DNA of 33,833 bases from a bacterium (GCA_021372615.1 JAJFUB010000163.1:1-33833), one strand, 5' to 3'. Counted from the stretch's first letter, positions 1-6,942 are shown. Numbers and translations are program-made. Notes: generated by a model from the sequence alone, not told the origin.

Positions 1-287
1 TAGAACTCGCCCAGGCAGAAATGCGCTTCAGCGTGGCGGGGGTGGATCTTGAGGGCCTTGCGGTACGCCTGGTAGGCCTTGCGCGGCATCTCGGCCTCGA
101 AGTACGCATCGCCGAGCTTCACGCGCGCATCGGGGTTGTGGCCGTCGAGTTCGGTCGCCTTCTCGTAGTGCGTGATCGCGTGTTCGAGAACGCCCTTCTC
201 GGCCAGATAGTCGGCTCGTCGAACCCGTGCGGCGGCCATTCTGCGCTTGCGCGCCGCTTCGCTTGACGTGCTACGTCGGCGAGGCAT
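1..287 (-). CDS. TPR-repeat protein, 3' end outside window
   Basis: The reverse strand reads without a stop from an ATG at 287 to the window edge, giving 95 residues. The start has a GAGGGAG Shine-Dalgarno a few bases upstream. The product opens with a basic stretch (MPRRRST...ARKRR), followed by two tetratricopeptide-type helical repeats at about residues 24-57 and 58-91, with the usual small/aromatic spacing (for example AITHYEKATELD and LGDAYFEAEMPRKAYQAY). TPRs mediate protein-protein contacts, so no specific function can be given. It starts 32 bases after the dtd stop on the same strand and is probably co-transcribed from the dtd promoter. The C-terminus is missing because of the window boundary, not because the gene is broken. 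Confidence 0.8.
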   Translation of the reverse strand, partial: MPRRRSTSSEAARKRRMAAARVRRADYLAEKGVLEHAITHYEKATELDGHNPDARVKLGDAYFEAEMPRKAYQAYRKALKIHPRHAEAHFCLGEF

Positions 288-319
288 GGAACTCCCTCAT
301 CGAGACTGTACGCCCGGCC

Positions 320-781
320 CTAATCCCTGGTGGCCGACCCCTGATCCCGATCAATGATGAGTGTGACCGGACCGTCATTCACCAGCGAGACTTGCATGTG
401 CGCGCCGAAGACCCCGCGACCCACCGGCGGGCCGGACCGCGCGCACAGGTCGCAGAAGCGGTCGAAAAGCACCGTGGCCTGATCGGGAGCGAGGGCGTCG
501 GAGAAGCCGGGCCGCCGCCCCTTGCGGCAGTCGCCGTAGAGCGTGAACTGCGGCACCAGCAGCAACTCCCCGTCCACGTCCTCCACCGACAGGTTCATCT
601 TGTCGTCGGCATCCTCAAAGAGCCGCAGACCGACCAGCTTGGCCGCCATCCAGTCCAACTCGGCCTCGCCGTCGCCGGGCCGGAAGCCCACGAGAGCCAG
701 CAGGCCCCGGCCGATTTGCCCCACGATCTCCCCGTCAACTCGCACCGCCGCCTGCGTCACGCGCTGCACTACAACTCGCAC
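320..781 (-). CDS. dtd: D-aminoacyl-tRNA deacylase
   Basis: The 153-residue product has the full family length and both family signatures: a QFTLYGD segment (78-84), which aligns with the SQFTL active-site motif but has Pro in place of the Ser, and the cross-subunit Gly-Pro motif NDGPVT (135-140). Dtd is a cytoplasmic homodimer that hydrolyses D-amino acids (and misloaded glycine) from tRNA, keeping D-residues out of proteins. The start is GTG at 781, chosen because AAGGAG lies 8 bases upstream and no better start exists. A near-consensus promoter lies directly upstream. The Shine-Dalgarno is the right arm of a 6-bp hairpin (CTCCTT cac AAGGAG), which may modulate initiation. It is probably first in an operon with the TPR gene. 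Confidence 0.95.
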   Translation of the reverse strand: MRVVVQRVTQAAVRVDGEIVGQIGRGLLALVGFRPGDGEAELDWMAAKLVGLRLFEDADDKMNLSVEDVDGELLLVPQFTLYGDCRKGRRPGFSDALAPDQATVLFDRFCDLCARSGPPVGRGVFGAHMQVSLVNDGPVTLIIDRDQGSATRD

Positions 782-805
782 AATGATGACTCCTTGTGAA
801 GGAGG

Positions 806-834
806 ATTATAGGCGGGCCCACGAGTGAAGTCAA
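806..834 (-). promoter_or_regulatory. Sigma-70-type promoter for dtd
   Basis: On the minus strand, TTGACT (829-834) and TATAAT (806-811) are separated by exactly 17 bases. The -10 box sits about 25 bases before the dtd GTG, giving a very short leader. Confidence 0.85.
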
Positions 835-870
835 CGAACGGCGGGGGGCGGGCAGGCAGTCGTTGCCGTT

Positions 871-908
871 CCCCTCTCCGGAGCGAAGCGAGGGAGAGGA
901 GTAGGGGC
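871..908. repeat. CCCCTCTCC/GGGAGAGG intergenic palindrome
   Basis: Imperfect inverted repeat between the divergent dtd and radical SAM genes: CCCCTCTCC at 871-879 faces GGGAGAGG at 892-899, with a GAGCGAAGCGAG centre. The same arm sequence recurs inside the T-box leader (CCCCTGTCCC 2753-2762 and GGGAGAGGGG 2784-2793), so it is a dispersed repeat rather than a gene-specific element. Confidence 0.55.
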
Positions 909-970
909 GAGGACGCCGTTCCCGCCTTTCGCCGCAGGTCTCGCTACACTCAATACCGAACCATCCGCCC

Positions 971-2395
971 ATGCCTGCCACCGTCCTCCTCGTCAACCCC
1001 AACCGCATGTCGCCGCCTGTCGCGCCGCTCGCGCTGGAGTATCTCGCCGCCGCGCTAGAAGACGCCGGCGTTCCCTTCGCCCTGTGTGACTTGTGCTTCG
1101 CCGACGACCCGGCGGCGGCGCTGGCGGCGGCGGTGCGGGAGCACGATCCGCGCCTCATCGCCGTCACCATGCGCAACTCCGACGACTGCTACTGCGCCAC
1201 GCAGCACTCGTTCATCCCGGACATGCAGCAGCTCCTGCAGGGCCTCCGCGAACACAGTGACCAGCCGGTAGTGCTCGGTGGCGCGGGCTACTCCGCCGCG
1301 CCGGAGGCCATCCTGGAACTGACCGGCGCCGAGTACGGGGTGGTGGGCGATGGGGAAGAGGCGCTGCCCAAGCTGGCGGCCGCGTTGGCTGATGGTGGGG
1401 ACATGAGGCGGATCCCGGGGCTGGTCTGGCGCGACGCCGCCGGCACGCATCGCACACCGCCGGCCTATGCCGACTTCGGTCAGACGACCCTGGCGCGCAA
1501 TCATCTCGACAACGCCCGCTACTTCGCTCAGGGCGGCCAGGCCGGGCTCGAGACCAAGCGCGGCTGCCCGATGACCTGCACCTTCTGCGCCGACCCGCTC
1601 AGCAAGGGCACCCGCTGCCGCCTGCGCCCCCCGCAGGCCGTCGCGCAGGAGGCCCGCCACCTGATCGCCCAGGGTGTGGATGCCATTCACCTGTGCGACG
1701 CCGAGTTCAACCTGCCCCTCGAGCACGCCAAGGGCGTGTGCCGGGCGGTGGTCGCGGCCGGGCTGGGGGAGCAGTGGCGCTGGTGGGCGTATCTGTCGCC
1801 GGTTCCGTTCGATGCGGAGCTAGCCGACCTGCTGGTGCGCTCGGGCTGCGCGGGCGTGAACTTCGGCACCGACGCCGGCGATGCGGAGATGCTCCGCCGC
1901 CTGGGTCGCCAGTACGGGCCGGACGATATCCGTGAGACAGCGCGGCTGTGCCGGAGCCAGGGCCTGACCTTCATGTGCGACCTGCTGCTGGGCGGGCCGG
2001 GCGAGACGCGCGCGTCCCTCCGCCGCAGCATCGAGCTGATGAAGGAGATCGGGCCCGACTGTGTCGGTGTGTCCTTCGGCATGAGGCTATATGCCGGCAC
2101 GGCAGTCTCTCGCGCGGTGCTGGCGCAGGGGCTCACGACGGATAACCCGCACCTGCGCGGCCGCGTGGCGGACAACGAGCACATGGCGTGGCCCATCCAC
2201 TACGTCGAGGCCGGCCTGGGCGAGGATGTCATCCCGCACCTGCGGGACCTGATCGGGGGCGACCGGCGGTTCCTCTTCGGCTGGCCCGATGAGACGCAGG
2301 CGGACTACAACTACGATGACAACACCGTGCTGGCCGACGCCATCCGCGACGGGGCGCGGGGAGCGTACTGGGACATCCTGCGGCGGCTGGTGTGA
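971..2395 (+). CDS. B12-binding radical SAM protein
   Basis: The 474-residue protein has a cobalamin-binding-like N-terminal alpha/beta domain (about 1-145, including VVLGGAGYS near 100-108 and a GDGEEAL segment at 126-132) followed by a radical SAM barrel. The [4Fe-4S] cluster motif is CPMTCTFC, with cysteines at 199, 203 and 206 in CX3CX2C spacing; a GGPGET segment follows later. Family members use S-adenosylmethionine to generate a 5'-deoxyadenosyl radical, and B12-dependent ones often methylate or rearrange unactivated carbons. The substrate cannot be deduced. The usual DxHxxG cobalamin-ligand motif is not evident, so B12 may bind base-off without a protein ligand or not at all. It stands alone, divergent from dtd, and no strong Shine-Dalgarno precedes the ATG at 971. 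Confidence 0.85.
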   Translation: MPATVLLVNPNRMSPPVAPLALEYLAAALEDAGVPFALCDLCFADDPAAALAAAVREHDPRLIAVTMRNSDDCYCATQHSFIPDMQQLLQGLREHSDQPVVLGGAGYSAAPEAILELTGAEYGVVGDGEEALPKLAAALADGGDMRRIPGLVWRDAAGTHRTPPAYADFGQTTLARNHLDNARYFAQGGQAGLETKRGCPMTCTFCADPLSKGTRCRLRPPQAVAQEARHLIAQGVDAIHLCDAEFNLPLEHAKGVCRAVVAAGLGEQWRWWAYLSPVPFDAELADLLVRSGCAGVNFGTDAGDAEMLRRLGRQYGPDDIRETARLCRSQGLTFMCDLLLGGPGETRASLRRSIELMKEIGPDCVGVSFGMRLYAGTAVSRAVLAQGLTTDNPHLRGRVADNEHMAWPIHYVEAGLGEDVIPHLRDLIGGDRRFLFGWPDETQADYNYDDNTVLADAIRDGARGAYWDILRRLV

Positions 2396-2404
2396 GGGTC
2401 TTGT

Positions 2405-2425
2405 AGGGCGGGTACGGTCCGCCCT
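2405..2425. repeat. Single-arm palindrome after radical SAM gene
   Basis: AGGGCGG (2405-2411) and CCGCCCT (2419-2425) form a 7-bp stem around GTACGGT, ten bases after the upstream stop codon. No T-run follows, so it is a weak terminator candidate. Its GTAGGGCGG...CCGCCCT layout resembles one arm of the paired palindromes described at 11477, 12456, 14684 and 17819. Confidence 0.5.
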
Positions 2426-2480
2426 GGTTGGTTCGGCGCCTCACCGACTCCCCGAGATCACGTCCAGCACTGCTTTGGCC

Positions 2481-2509
2481 TTGAATCTAGCGGCGTCATG
2501 TACTATAGT
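2481..2509 (+). promoter_or_regulatory. Promoter of the T-box/cimA transcript
   Basis: TTGAAT (2481-2486) and TATAGT (2504-2509) are separated by exactly 17 bases. Transcription would start near 2516, just upstream of T-box stem I. Confidence 0.8.
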
Positions 2510-2659
2510 AACGCCATACAACCGAATAATGGCAACGACAGGGACGAGTAGCCGCCGAGACTACCCGAGGCGTCCGTGAGGGCGCGGAGCGAGCCGGGAT
2601 GGTGAGAGCCGGTGGGCAAGACGGCGGTGAATATCACCCTTGAGCCGCGGACCGAAACG

Positions 2660-2680
2660 GAGGGGCCGGATACCATCCGG
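2660..2680. repeat. GGCCGGATACCATCCGG dispersed repeat copy inside T-box
   Basis: This 21-base stretch containing CCGGATACCATCCGG is identical to 17823-17843 (upstream of dgt) and differs by one base from 14683-14703 (after glyS). Here it lies between stem I and the AGTAG/CCGTTATC segment of the T-box leader, flanked by CGGAG and CTCCG that could form the base of a hairpin. Confidence 0.75.
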
Positions 2681-2739
2681 ACCAGCCCGAGTAGACTCCG
2701 CCGGAGCTTCCACCGTTATCGGGAAGGCGGCATCGACCG

Positions 2740-2817
2740 CCCTCACCCCCGTCCCCTGTCCCATCGCGACGTTGCGCGTCGCAGGGAGAGGGGAGTCGCG
2801 CAGCGACGGGGTGAGGG
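2740..2817. repeat. 78-base palindromic insert in T-box leader
   Basis: Nested inverted repeat: CCCTCACCCC (2740-2749) with GGGGTGAGGG (2808-2817), CCCCTGTCCC (2753-2762) with GGGAGAGGGG (2784-2793, one mismatch), and a central GCGACG/CGTCGC hairpin (2766-2771, 2777-2782). It occupies the position of the variable stem III of canonical T-boxes. Its arms resemble the repeat at 871, so it looks like a mobile or dispersed palindrome accommodated within the riboswitch. Confidence 0.7.
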
Positions 2818-2898
2818 GACAGCGGCCTGTACCGACTGAGAGGGCGGCACTCCCCACCGGGGGAGCACCGTCAAACAGAGTGGTACCACGGGACTACT

Positions 2899-2937
2899 GC
2901 AGGCCCGTCTCTGTATGTCAGAGGCGGGCCTGCTTTT
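2899..2937 (+). terminator. T-box attenuator terminator
   Basis: GCAGGCCCG-CTC pairs with GAG-CGGGCCTGC (2899-2933), followed by TTTT (2934-2937). The hairpin directly follows the T-box sequence, so antiterminator and terminator are mutually exclusive. It ends about 40 bases before cimA. Confidence 0.9.
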
Positions 2938-2976
2938 GTTCTCCGGGCCACACACCTCGGCAGGGAAGGAACGACC

Positions 2977-4551
2977 ATGAGCAACCGCACCCTGATCTAT
3001 GACACGACCCTACGCGACGGCTGCCAGGGCGAGGGCATTGCGCTGTCTGTGGATGACAAGCTGCGGATCGCGCGGCGCCTGGATGTTTTCGGGGTGGCGT
3101 ACATCGAGGGCGGTTGGCCGAACCCGACTAGCCCCAAGGACCGCGAGTTCTTCGAGCGGGCCGCCGACATGAAGTGGCGCCACGCCAAGATCGCGGCCTT
3201 CGGCAGCACCCGTCGCGCCGACATCGCCCCCGAGGACGATGACAACCTGCGCGACCTCGTGGCCAGCCGCGCCCCGGTCGTGACGATCTTCGGCAAGAGC
3301 TGGGACTTCCACGCCACCAAGATACTCCGCATCTCGCTGGTCGAGAACCTGCGCATGATCGAGGACTCCGTCGCCTGGCTCAAGTCACAGGTGACCGAGG
3401 TCATTTTCGATGCCGAGCACTTCTTCGACGGCTACCTGTCCGATGCCGCCTTCGCTCTCGATTGCCTGCACGCGGCGGTACGCGGCGGCGCCGACTGTCT
3501 GTGCCTGTGCGACACCAACGGTGGCACGATGCCCCCGCAGGTCGTCGAGATCGTCGCGGCGGTGCGCCAGCAGGTGGAGACGCCACTGGGCATCCACTGC
3601 CACAACGACTCCGGCACTGCAGTGGCCAGCAGCCTCATGGCAGTGCAGGCCGGCTGCCGGCAGGTGCAGGGCACCTTCAACGGCTTTGGCGAGCGGACGG
3701 GCAACGCCGACCTGTGCACCATCATCCCCAACCTGGAGCTCAAACTCGACCGCCGCTGCCTGCCCAAGGGCAAGCTGGCGGAGATCACGACCGTGAGCCA
3801 CTACGTATCCGAGGTGGCCAACCTGATCCCCAACTCGCGCGCGCCGTATGTCGGCTCCTCGGCCTTCGCGCACAAGGGCGGCATGCACGTCAATGCCGTG
3901 ATGAAGCACCCGGAGTCCTTCGAGCACATCGAGCCGGAGGTCGTCGGCAACCAGCGCCGCATCCTGGTCAGCGACTACTCGGGGTCGTCCACCATCGTGG
4001 GCAAGCTGCAGCGCGTGTGGCCGGAGTTGGACCGCAAGGACCCGATCGTCGCCGAGGTGCTCCGGCACGTCAAAGACCTCGAGAACGAGGGCTACCAGTT
4101 CGAGGCCGCCGAGGCCTCGCTGGAGCTGCTCGCCCTGCGGCTGCGGGGCGAGCTGGAGGACATGTTCGACCTGCACGGCTACCGCGTGATGATCGCCAAG
4201 CTCGACGAGGACTCCGACCCGTATAGCGAGGCCACCGTGAAGGTGAGCATCGGTGACCGGGAAGTGCACACCGCCGCCGACGGTGACGGTCCCGTCAATG
4301 CGCTCGACAACGCCCTGCGCAAGGCGCTCACGGAGCTGTTCCCGAGGCTGCAGCGACTGCAGTTGGTGGACTATAAGGTCCGCGTGCTGACCGCCGAGGG
4401 CGGTACGGCCACCAAGGTCCGCGTCCTGATCGAGACCACCGACGGTACGCGCAACTGGGGCACCGTCGGTGTGCACGAGAACATCATCGAGGCCAGTTGG
4501 CAGGCCCTGATCGACGCGATCATCTACGGGCTACTGAGGGATGGGCACTAG
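2977..4551 (+). CDS. cimA: (R)-citramalate synthase
   Basis: The 524-residue product belongs to the LeuA/CimA/NifV acyl-transferase family. It has an N-terminal DRE-TIM barrel with TLRDGCQGEG (about 11-20), the metal-binding HCHNDSG motif and GFGERTGNADL, followed by HKGGMHVNAV and a C-terminal LeuA-type dimerisation/allosteric domain (about 400-524). The length and the TLRDGxQ form fit the direct citramalate synthase family: pyruvate plus acetyl-CoA gives (R)-citramalate, which enters isoleucine synthesis without threonine deaminase. A GGAAGGA Shine-Dalgarno precedes the ATG. The upstream T-box with an ATC (Ile) specifier supports CimA over 2-isopropylmalate or homocitrate synthase, because a leucine pathway enzyme would be expected to carry a Leu codon. 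Allosteric inhibition by isoleucine is likely from the family but was not tested here. Confidence 0.94.
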   Translation: MSNRTLIYDTTLRDGCQGEGIALSVDDKLRIARRLDVFGVAYIEGGWPNPTSPKDREFFERAADMKWRHAKIAAFGSTRRADIAPEDDDNLRDLVASRAPVVTIFGKSWDFHATKILRISLVENLRMIEDSVAWLKSQVTEVIFDAEHFFDGYLSDAAFALDCLHAAVRGGADCLCLCDTNGGTMPPQVVEIVAAVRQQVETPLGIHCHNDSGTAVASSLMAVQAGCRQVQGTFNGFGERTGNADLCTIIPNLELKLDRRCLPKGKLAEITTVSHYVSEVANLIPNSRAPYVGSSAFAHKGGMHVNAVMKHPESFEHIEPEVVGNQRRILVSDYSGSSTIVGKLQRVWPELDRKDPIVAEVLRHVKDLENEGYQFEAAEASLELLALRLRGELEDMFDLHGYRVMIAKLDEDSDPYSEATVKVSIGDREVHTAADGDGPVNALDNALRKALTELFPRLQRLQLVDYKVRVLTAEGGTATKVRVLIETTDGTRNWGTVGVHENIIEASWQALIDAIIYGLLRDGH

Positions 4552-4609
4552 GGCCTGGCCGCAGCCGTCCCCAGTCCCCAGAACCCAATGCCCAACACCC
4601 GCCTTCGCC

Positions 4610-5452
4610 ATGCCTGAGCTGCCCGAAGTAGAAACCATGCGACGCGACCTGGAGGCCCTGGCCGACCAGGCCGTGGTCGCGCGTGTGCAAGTGCTGGATG
4701 AGAAGGTCATCCAGGGCTCAGCCCGCGCCTTCGCCCGGGGGCTGAAGGGCCGGCGCTTCGTCTCCTTCGGCCGGCGCGGCAAGGTACTGATGCTGGGCCT
4801 GGATGATGGCGCCGTGCTGCTGGCACACCCGCGCATGACCGGCCACTGGCTCGGCCTGGAGCCGGAGCATGACGTGCCGGCCCATCCCCGCGTCATCTTC
4901 CACCTCGACAGCGGACGCCGGCTGGTGTTCGACGACGCGCGGCGCTTCGGGCGGCTGGAGCTGGTGCGTGGGGACTGCGTGGGGGAGGCGTGCCTGCTGC
5001 GGAACATCGGCGAGGACGGCCTGCGCGTGGACGAGGCGGCACTGGCAGAGTGGCTTAGCCGTAAGCGCGTGGCGATCAAGGTGGCCTTGCTCGACCAGCG
5101 GGGCATCGCGGGCATTGGGAACATCTACGCCTCGGAGATTCTGCACCGTGTGGGCCTGGACCCGCGCACGCCGGCCCGCCGCGTCAAGCCGGACGAGCTG
5201 CGCGGCATCGCGCGCGAGACGGAGCGCGTCCTGGGCGAAAGCATCGAGTACCGCGGGACCACGCTGATGAACTACCGGACGGCCAATGGCGATCAGGGGG
5301 CATTTCGCCGCAAGCTGCGGGTGTACGGCCATGAGGGGGAGCCCTGCCGCCGCCGGGGCTGCGAGGGCACGATCCAGCGGATCGTGCAGGTCGGGCGCAG
5401 CACGTACTTCTGCTCCCACTGTCAGCGCACCGGGCGGAAGCGGCAGGCCTAG
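4610..5452 (+). CDS. mutM: Formamidopyrimidine-DNA glycosylase
   Basis: The 280-residue enzyme begins MPELPEVET, where the mature N-terminal Pro is the Schiff-base nucleophile and Glu3 is catalytic, so translation must start at 4610 even though the frame is open upstream to 4541. Lys58 (RRGKVL) matches the conserved beta-turn Lys. The C-terminus carries the Cys4 zinc finger (CRRRGC ... FCSHCQR), with helix-two-turn-helix sequence before it (QRGIAGIGNIYASEIL). It excises 8-oxoguanine and formamidopyrimidines in base excision repair and nicks the abasic site. It starts 58 bases after cimA; no Shine-Dalgarno is obvious, and the gap is a C/A-rich tract. It may be co-transcribed with cimA by read-through. 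Confidence 0.96.
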   Translation: MPELPEVETMRRDLEALADQAVVARVQVLDEKVIQGSARAFARGLKGRRFVSFGRRGKVLMLGLDDGAVLLAHPRMTGHWLGLEPEHDVPAHPRVIFHLDSGRRLVFDDARRFGRLELVRGDCVGEACLLRNIGEDGLRVDEAALAEWLSRKRVAIKVALLDQRGIAGIGNIYASEILHRVGLDPRTPARRVKPDELRGIARETERVLGESIEYRGTTLMNYRTANGDQGAFRRKLRVYGHEGEPCRRRGCEGTIQRIVQVGRSTYFCSHCQRTGRKRQA

Positions 5453-5460
5453 GCAGCGGT

Positions 5461-5505
5461 CAGATGGCAGCAGGCCCGCTGCTTGGCCGGCGGGCCTGCT
5501 ATCTG
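5461..5505. terminator. Bidirectional hairpin between mutM and the minus-strand gene
   Basis: AGCAGGCCCGC (5469-5479) pairs perfectly with GCGGGCCTGCT (5490-5500), extended by CAGAT/ATCTG (5461-5465, 5501-5505) across a 3-base bulge. It lies 8 bases after the mutM stop and 7 bases past the TAG at 5513 on the other strand, so it probably ends both converging transcripts. No U-tract follows on either strand. Confidence 0.6.
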
Positions 5506-5512
5506 TGGGGCG

Positions 5513-5629
5513 CTACTTCACTTCCAGTTGCGTAGTCCCGCTGAGTTCGCCCCCTATCGGCCCCAGGTCCGTGGTTGCGGCCACGCTGTACTGCCCTCTT
5601 GGTATTCGCACGGAATACTGGGGCCCGCC
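5513..5629 (-). other. In-frame coding continuation after the TGA of the secreted-protein gene
   Basis: On the minus strand, the 38 codons after the TGA at 5632-5630 stay open in the same frame to a TAG at 5515-5513. They encode a beta-rich, hydrophilic segment (GGPQYSVRIPRGQYSV, then TTDLGPIGGELSGTTQLEVK) that resembles the end of a secreted beta-sandwich. The hairpin at 5461-5505 sits just beyond the TAG rather than the TGA. A 6-bp hairpin with loop CGUGC (5602-5618) starts 11 bases after the TGA. Possible explanations are a TGG-to-TGA nonsense change, a consensus error, stop-codon read-through or, least likely, selenocysteine. Confidence 0.55.
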
Positions 5630-6355
5630 TCACCCAAACGCCATCTTCGCCAGCCCCGCGCTGCCCTGGTGGACGACCTTCCCGTCGGCCGTGGTCACCT
5701 TGACTGTCACGAGGCAGGGCTGCCCGTTGTGCGTAGCCTGCGAGACGAAGAACTCGGACCCGGCCAGTGTCACGCCGATACCGGTCTGCCCCTTCGTCGC
5801 CTCGTCCGGCGCCGTCGCTACCTCAAGCTGCGGGCCACGCACCCAGCCACCCGGCGGCAGGTTCTCCACACTGCGAGCTGTGGTCATCCGGCAGGCGCCG
5901 TAGTACACCCAGCGCTCGGTGCCACGCTGCAGCTCGCAGCGGACCATCGCCCCGCAGTACTCCTCCACTGGCTGCCCGCGCCTCTGATACCGCGTTACGT
6001 GGACGGTGACCACATTGCGGCCCGCGCAGTCCCCGCCCCGACGGAACGGCACAGCGACCGCCGGGAGGACGCACGACGCGAACTGGCCGCTCCCCATCTC
6101 CGTCACCTTCCCCACCGACTTCTCCCGGGGCTCGAACTGTCCGTTGGCGTTCACATCCGCAAAGAGCACATTGCGAAGCTTGCAGGCGCCGTCGGAGCGC
6201 AGCTTGACGAGGAGTGTCTCGGCCCCGGTGGGGGGGAGGGACAGCCGGGCGTACCGCGCCGTAGTGGGCACCTCGGCCGCGTGGAGGCCCGACAGCATGA
6301 GGAGACACGACAGGGGAAGCACAACCCGTCTGAAGCGGAACTCTGACATGCGCAT
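5630..6355 (-). CDS. Secreted protein of unknown function, ends at an in-frame TGA
   Basis: The 241-residue product has a Sec signal peptide: basic FRFRR, then VVLPLSCLLMLSG and a likely cleavage after LHA. No lipobox is present. The mature part is beta-rich with scattered cysteines (CKLRN, SCVL, DCAG, YCGAMVRC, ACRM, PCLV), which suggests an exported disulfide-containing domain. An ADVNANGQFEP stretch looks like a calcium-binding loop. No family was recognised. AAGGGGG lies 9 bases before the second in-frame ATG (6349) and only 3 before the first (6355), so 6349 may be the true start. The reading frame resumes after the TGA for 38 more codons (see 5513-5629), so this may be a disrupted gene. 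Confidence 0.65.
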   Translation of the reverse strand: MRMSEFRFRRVVLPLSCLLMLSGLHAAEVPTTARYARLSLPPTGAETLLVKLRSDGACKLRNVLFADVNANGQFEPREKSVGKVTEMGSGQFASCVLPAVAVPFRRGGDCAGRNVVTVHVTRYQRRGQPVEEYCGAMVRCELQRGTERWVYYGACRMTTARSVENLPPGGWVRGPQLEVATAPDEATKGQTGIGVTLAGSEFFVSQATHNGQPCLVTVKVTTADGKVVHQGSAGLAKMAFG

Positions 6356-6445
6356 CTACCCCCTTGCTGGAGTGTCAGAGGCCTGGCGTCATCATGAGGA
6401 TGTTCGTCTCACGGCCACGCACCTCCTGCCGGCAGTCGCAAAGAA

Positions 6446-6473
6446 GACAGACCGGCGCGAGCGCCGGCCTGTC
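6446..6473 (-). terminator. Rho-independent terminator of the Hsp20 gene
   Basis: Read on the minus strand: GACAG-G-CCGGCGC, a 2-base loop, GCGCCGG-U-CUGUC, then UUCUUU. The single G-U pair would be an A-C mismatch on the plus strand, so the hairpin is oriented for the minus-strand Hsp20 transcript, whose stop lies 22 bases upstream. Confidence 0.75.
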
Positions 6474-6495
6474 CTGTGACCGCTGTGTGACGGGT

Positions 6496-6942
6496 CTAGT
6501 GCACCTCGATCTTCTTGCCGATCTTCTCTTCCTTGGCCTTGGGGGCCTTGATGGTGCAGACGCCGTTCTCACAGGTGGCGGTGATCCCGTCCTGCTTGAC
6601 CTCCGCGGGCAGCGTGACCGCGCGGTAGAAGCTGCCCGTGCGCAGCTCCTTGCGGTAGTAGCCCTCTTCCTTGACCTCTTCCTCCTGCTTCGTCTGGCCG
6701 CGTATGGTGAGGACATTGTCCTGCAGGTTGATCTCCAGGTCTTCCTTCCTGATGCCCGGCACCTCAGCCTTGACGATGACCTCGTCATCGCTCTCGTAGA
6801 CATCCACGGGTATGCCCAACTGGTGGGCGTCCCCCTCCTCAGCCCAGGGCATGAAACGGCTCATGTCCCTGGCCATCTGCTCCATCTGATCCCACACGGC
6901 AGGCATCCTGCGTCCGGGGCGATACCATCGGATCAGCGACAT
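6496..6942 (-). CDS. Small heat-shock protein Hsp20
   Basis: The 148-residue protein contains an alpha-crystallin domain from about residue 42 to the C-terminus: PVDVYESDDEVIVKAEVPGIRKEDLEI opens it, and GSFYRAVTLPAEV, then AtCENGVCTIKAPK (normally ANGVLxIxxPK) close it. The C-terminal tail is short (EEKIGKKIEVH), ending in an I-x-V-type anchor. Hsp20 proteins are ATP-independent holdases that bind unfolding proteins in large cytoplasmic oligomers. The ATG at 6942 was chosen over the open frame to 7008 because AGGGAG lies about 10 bases upstream and the upstream residues lie within the promoter. A promoter and a terminator flank it, so it is monocistronic. No CIRCE element was seen. Confidence 0.93.
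   Translation of the reverse strand: MSLIRWYRPGRRMPAVWDQMEQMARDMSRFMPWAEEGDAHQLGIPVDVYESDDEVIVKAEVPGIRKEDLEINLQDNVLTIRGQTKQEEEVKEEGYYRKELRTGSFYRAVTLPAEVKQDGITATCENGVCTIKAPKAKEEKIGKKIEVH

Larger units (their letters stand above)
2516..2937 (+). promoter_or_regulatory. T-box riboswitch leader, predicted tRNA-Ile specific
   Basis: The leader contains, in order, a stem I 5' side with GACGAGTAG (about 2542), an apical segment GAGCCGGGATGGTGAGAGCC, a specifier loop reading GAAT-ATC-ACC with ATC at 2633-2635, the AGTAG...CCGTTATC conserved segments (2690-2720), the T-box AGAGTGGTACCACG (2877-2890, 12 of 14 to the AGGGTGGNACCGCG consensus) and a terminator hairpin. ATC codes for Ile. The TGGT bulge would pair with the ACCA end of a tRNA with discriminator A, as tRNA-Ile has. 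T-boxes sense uncharged tRNA: binding stabilises an antiterminator and allows transcription. The downstream gene makes citramalate, an isoleucine precursor, which independently fits the codon. The 3' part is unusually long because repeats are inserted (see 2660 and 2740). Confidence 0.93.

Noticed and set aside
4541-4609. N-terminal extension of the mutM frame.
   Set aside because: The family needs Pro as the residue after the initiator Met for catalysis; only the ATG at 4610 gives MPELPE.
5630-5632. UGA reassignment to a sense codon in this genome.
   Set aside because: Other intact genes here, such as the radical SAM gene (2393-2395) and dgt, end at TGA.
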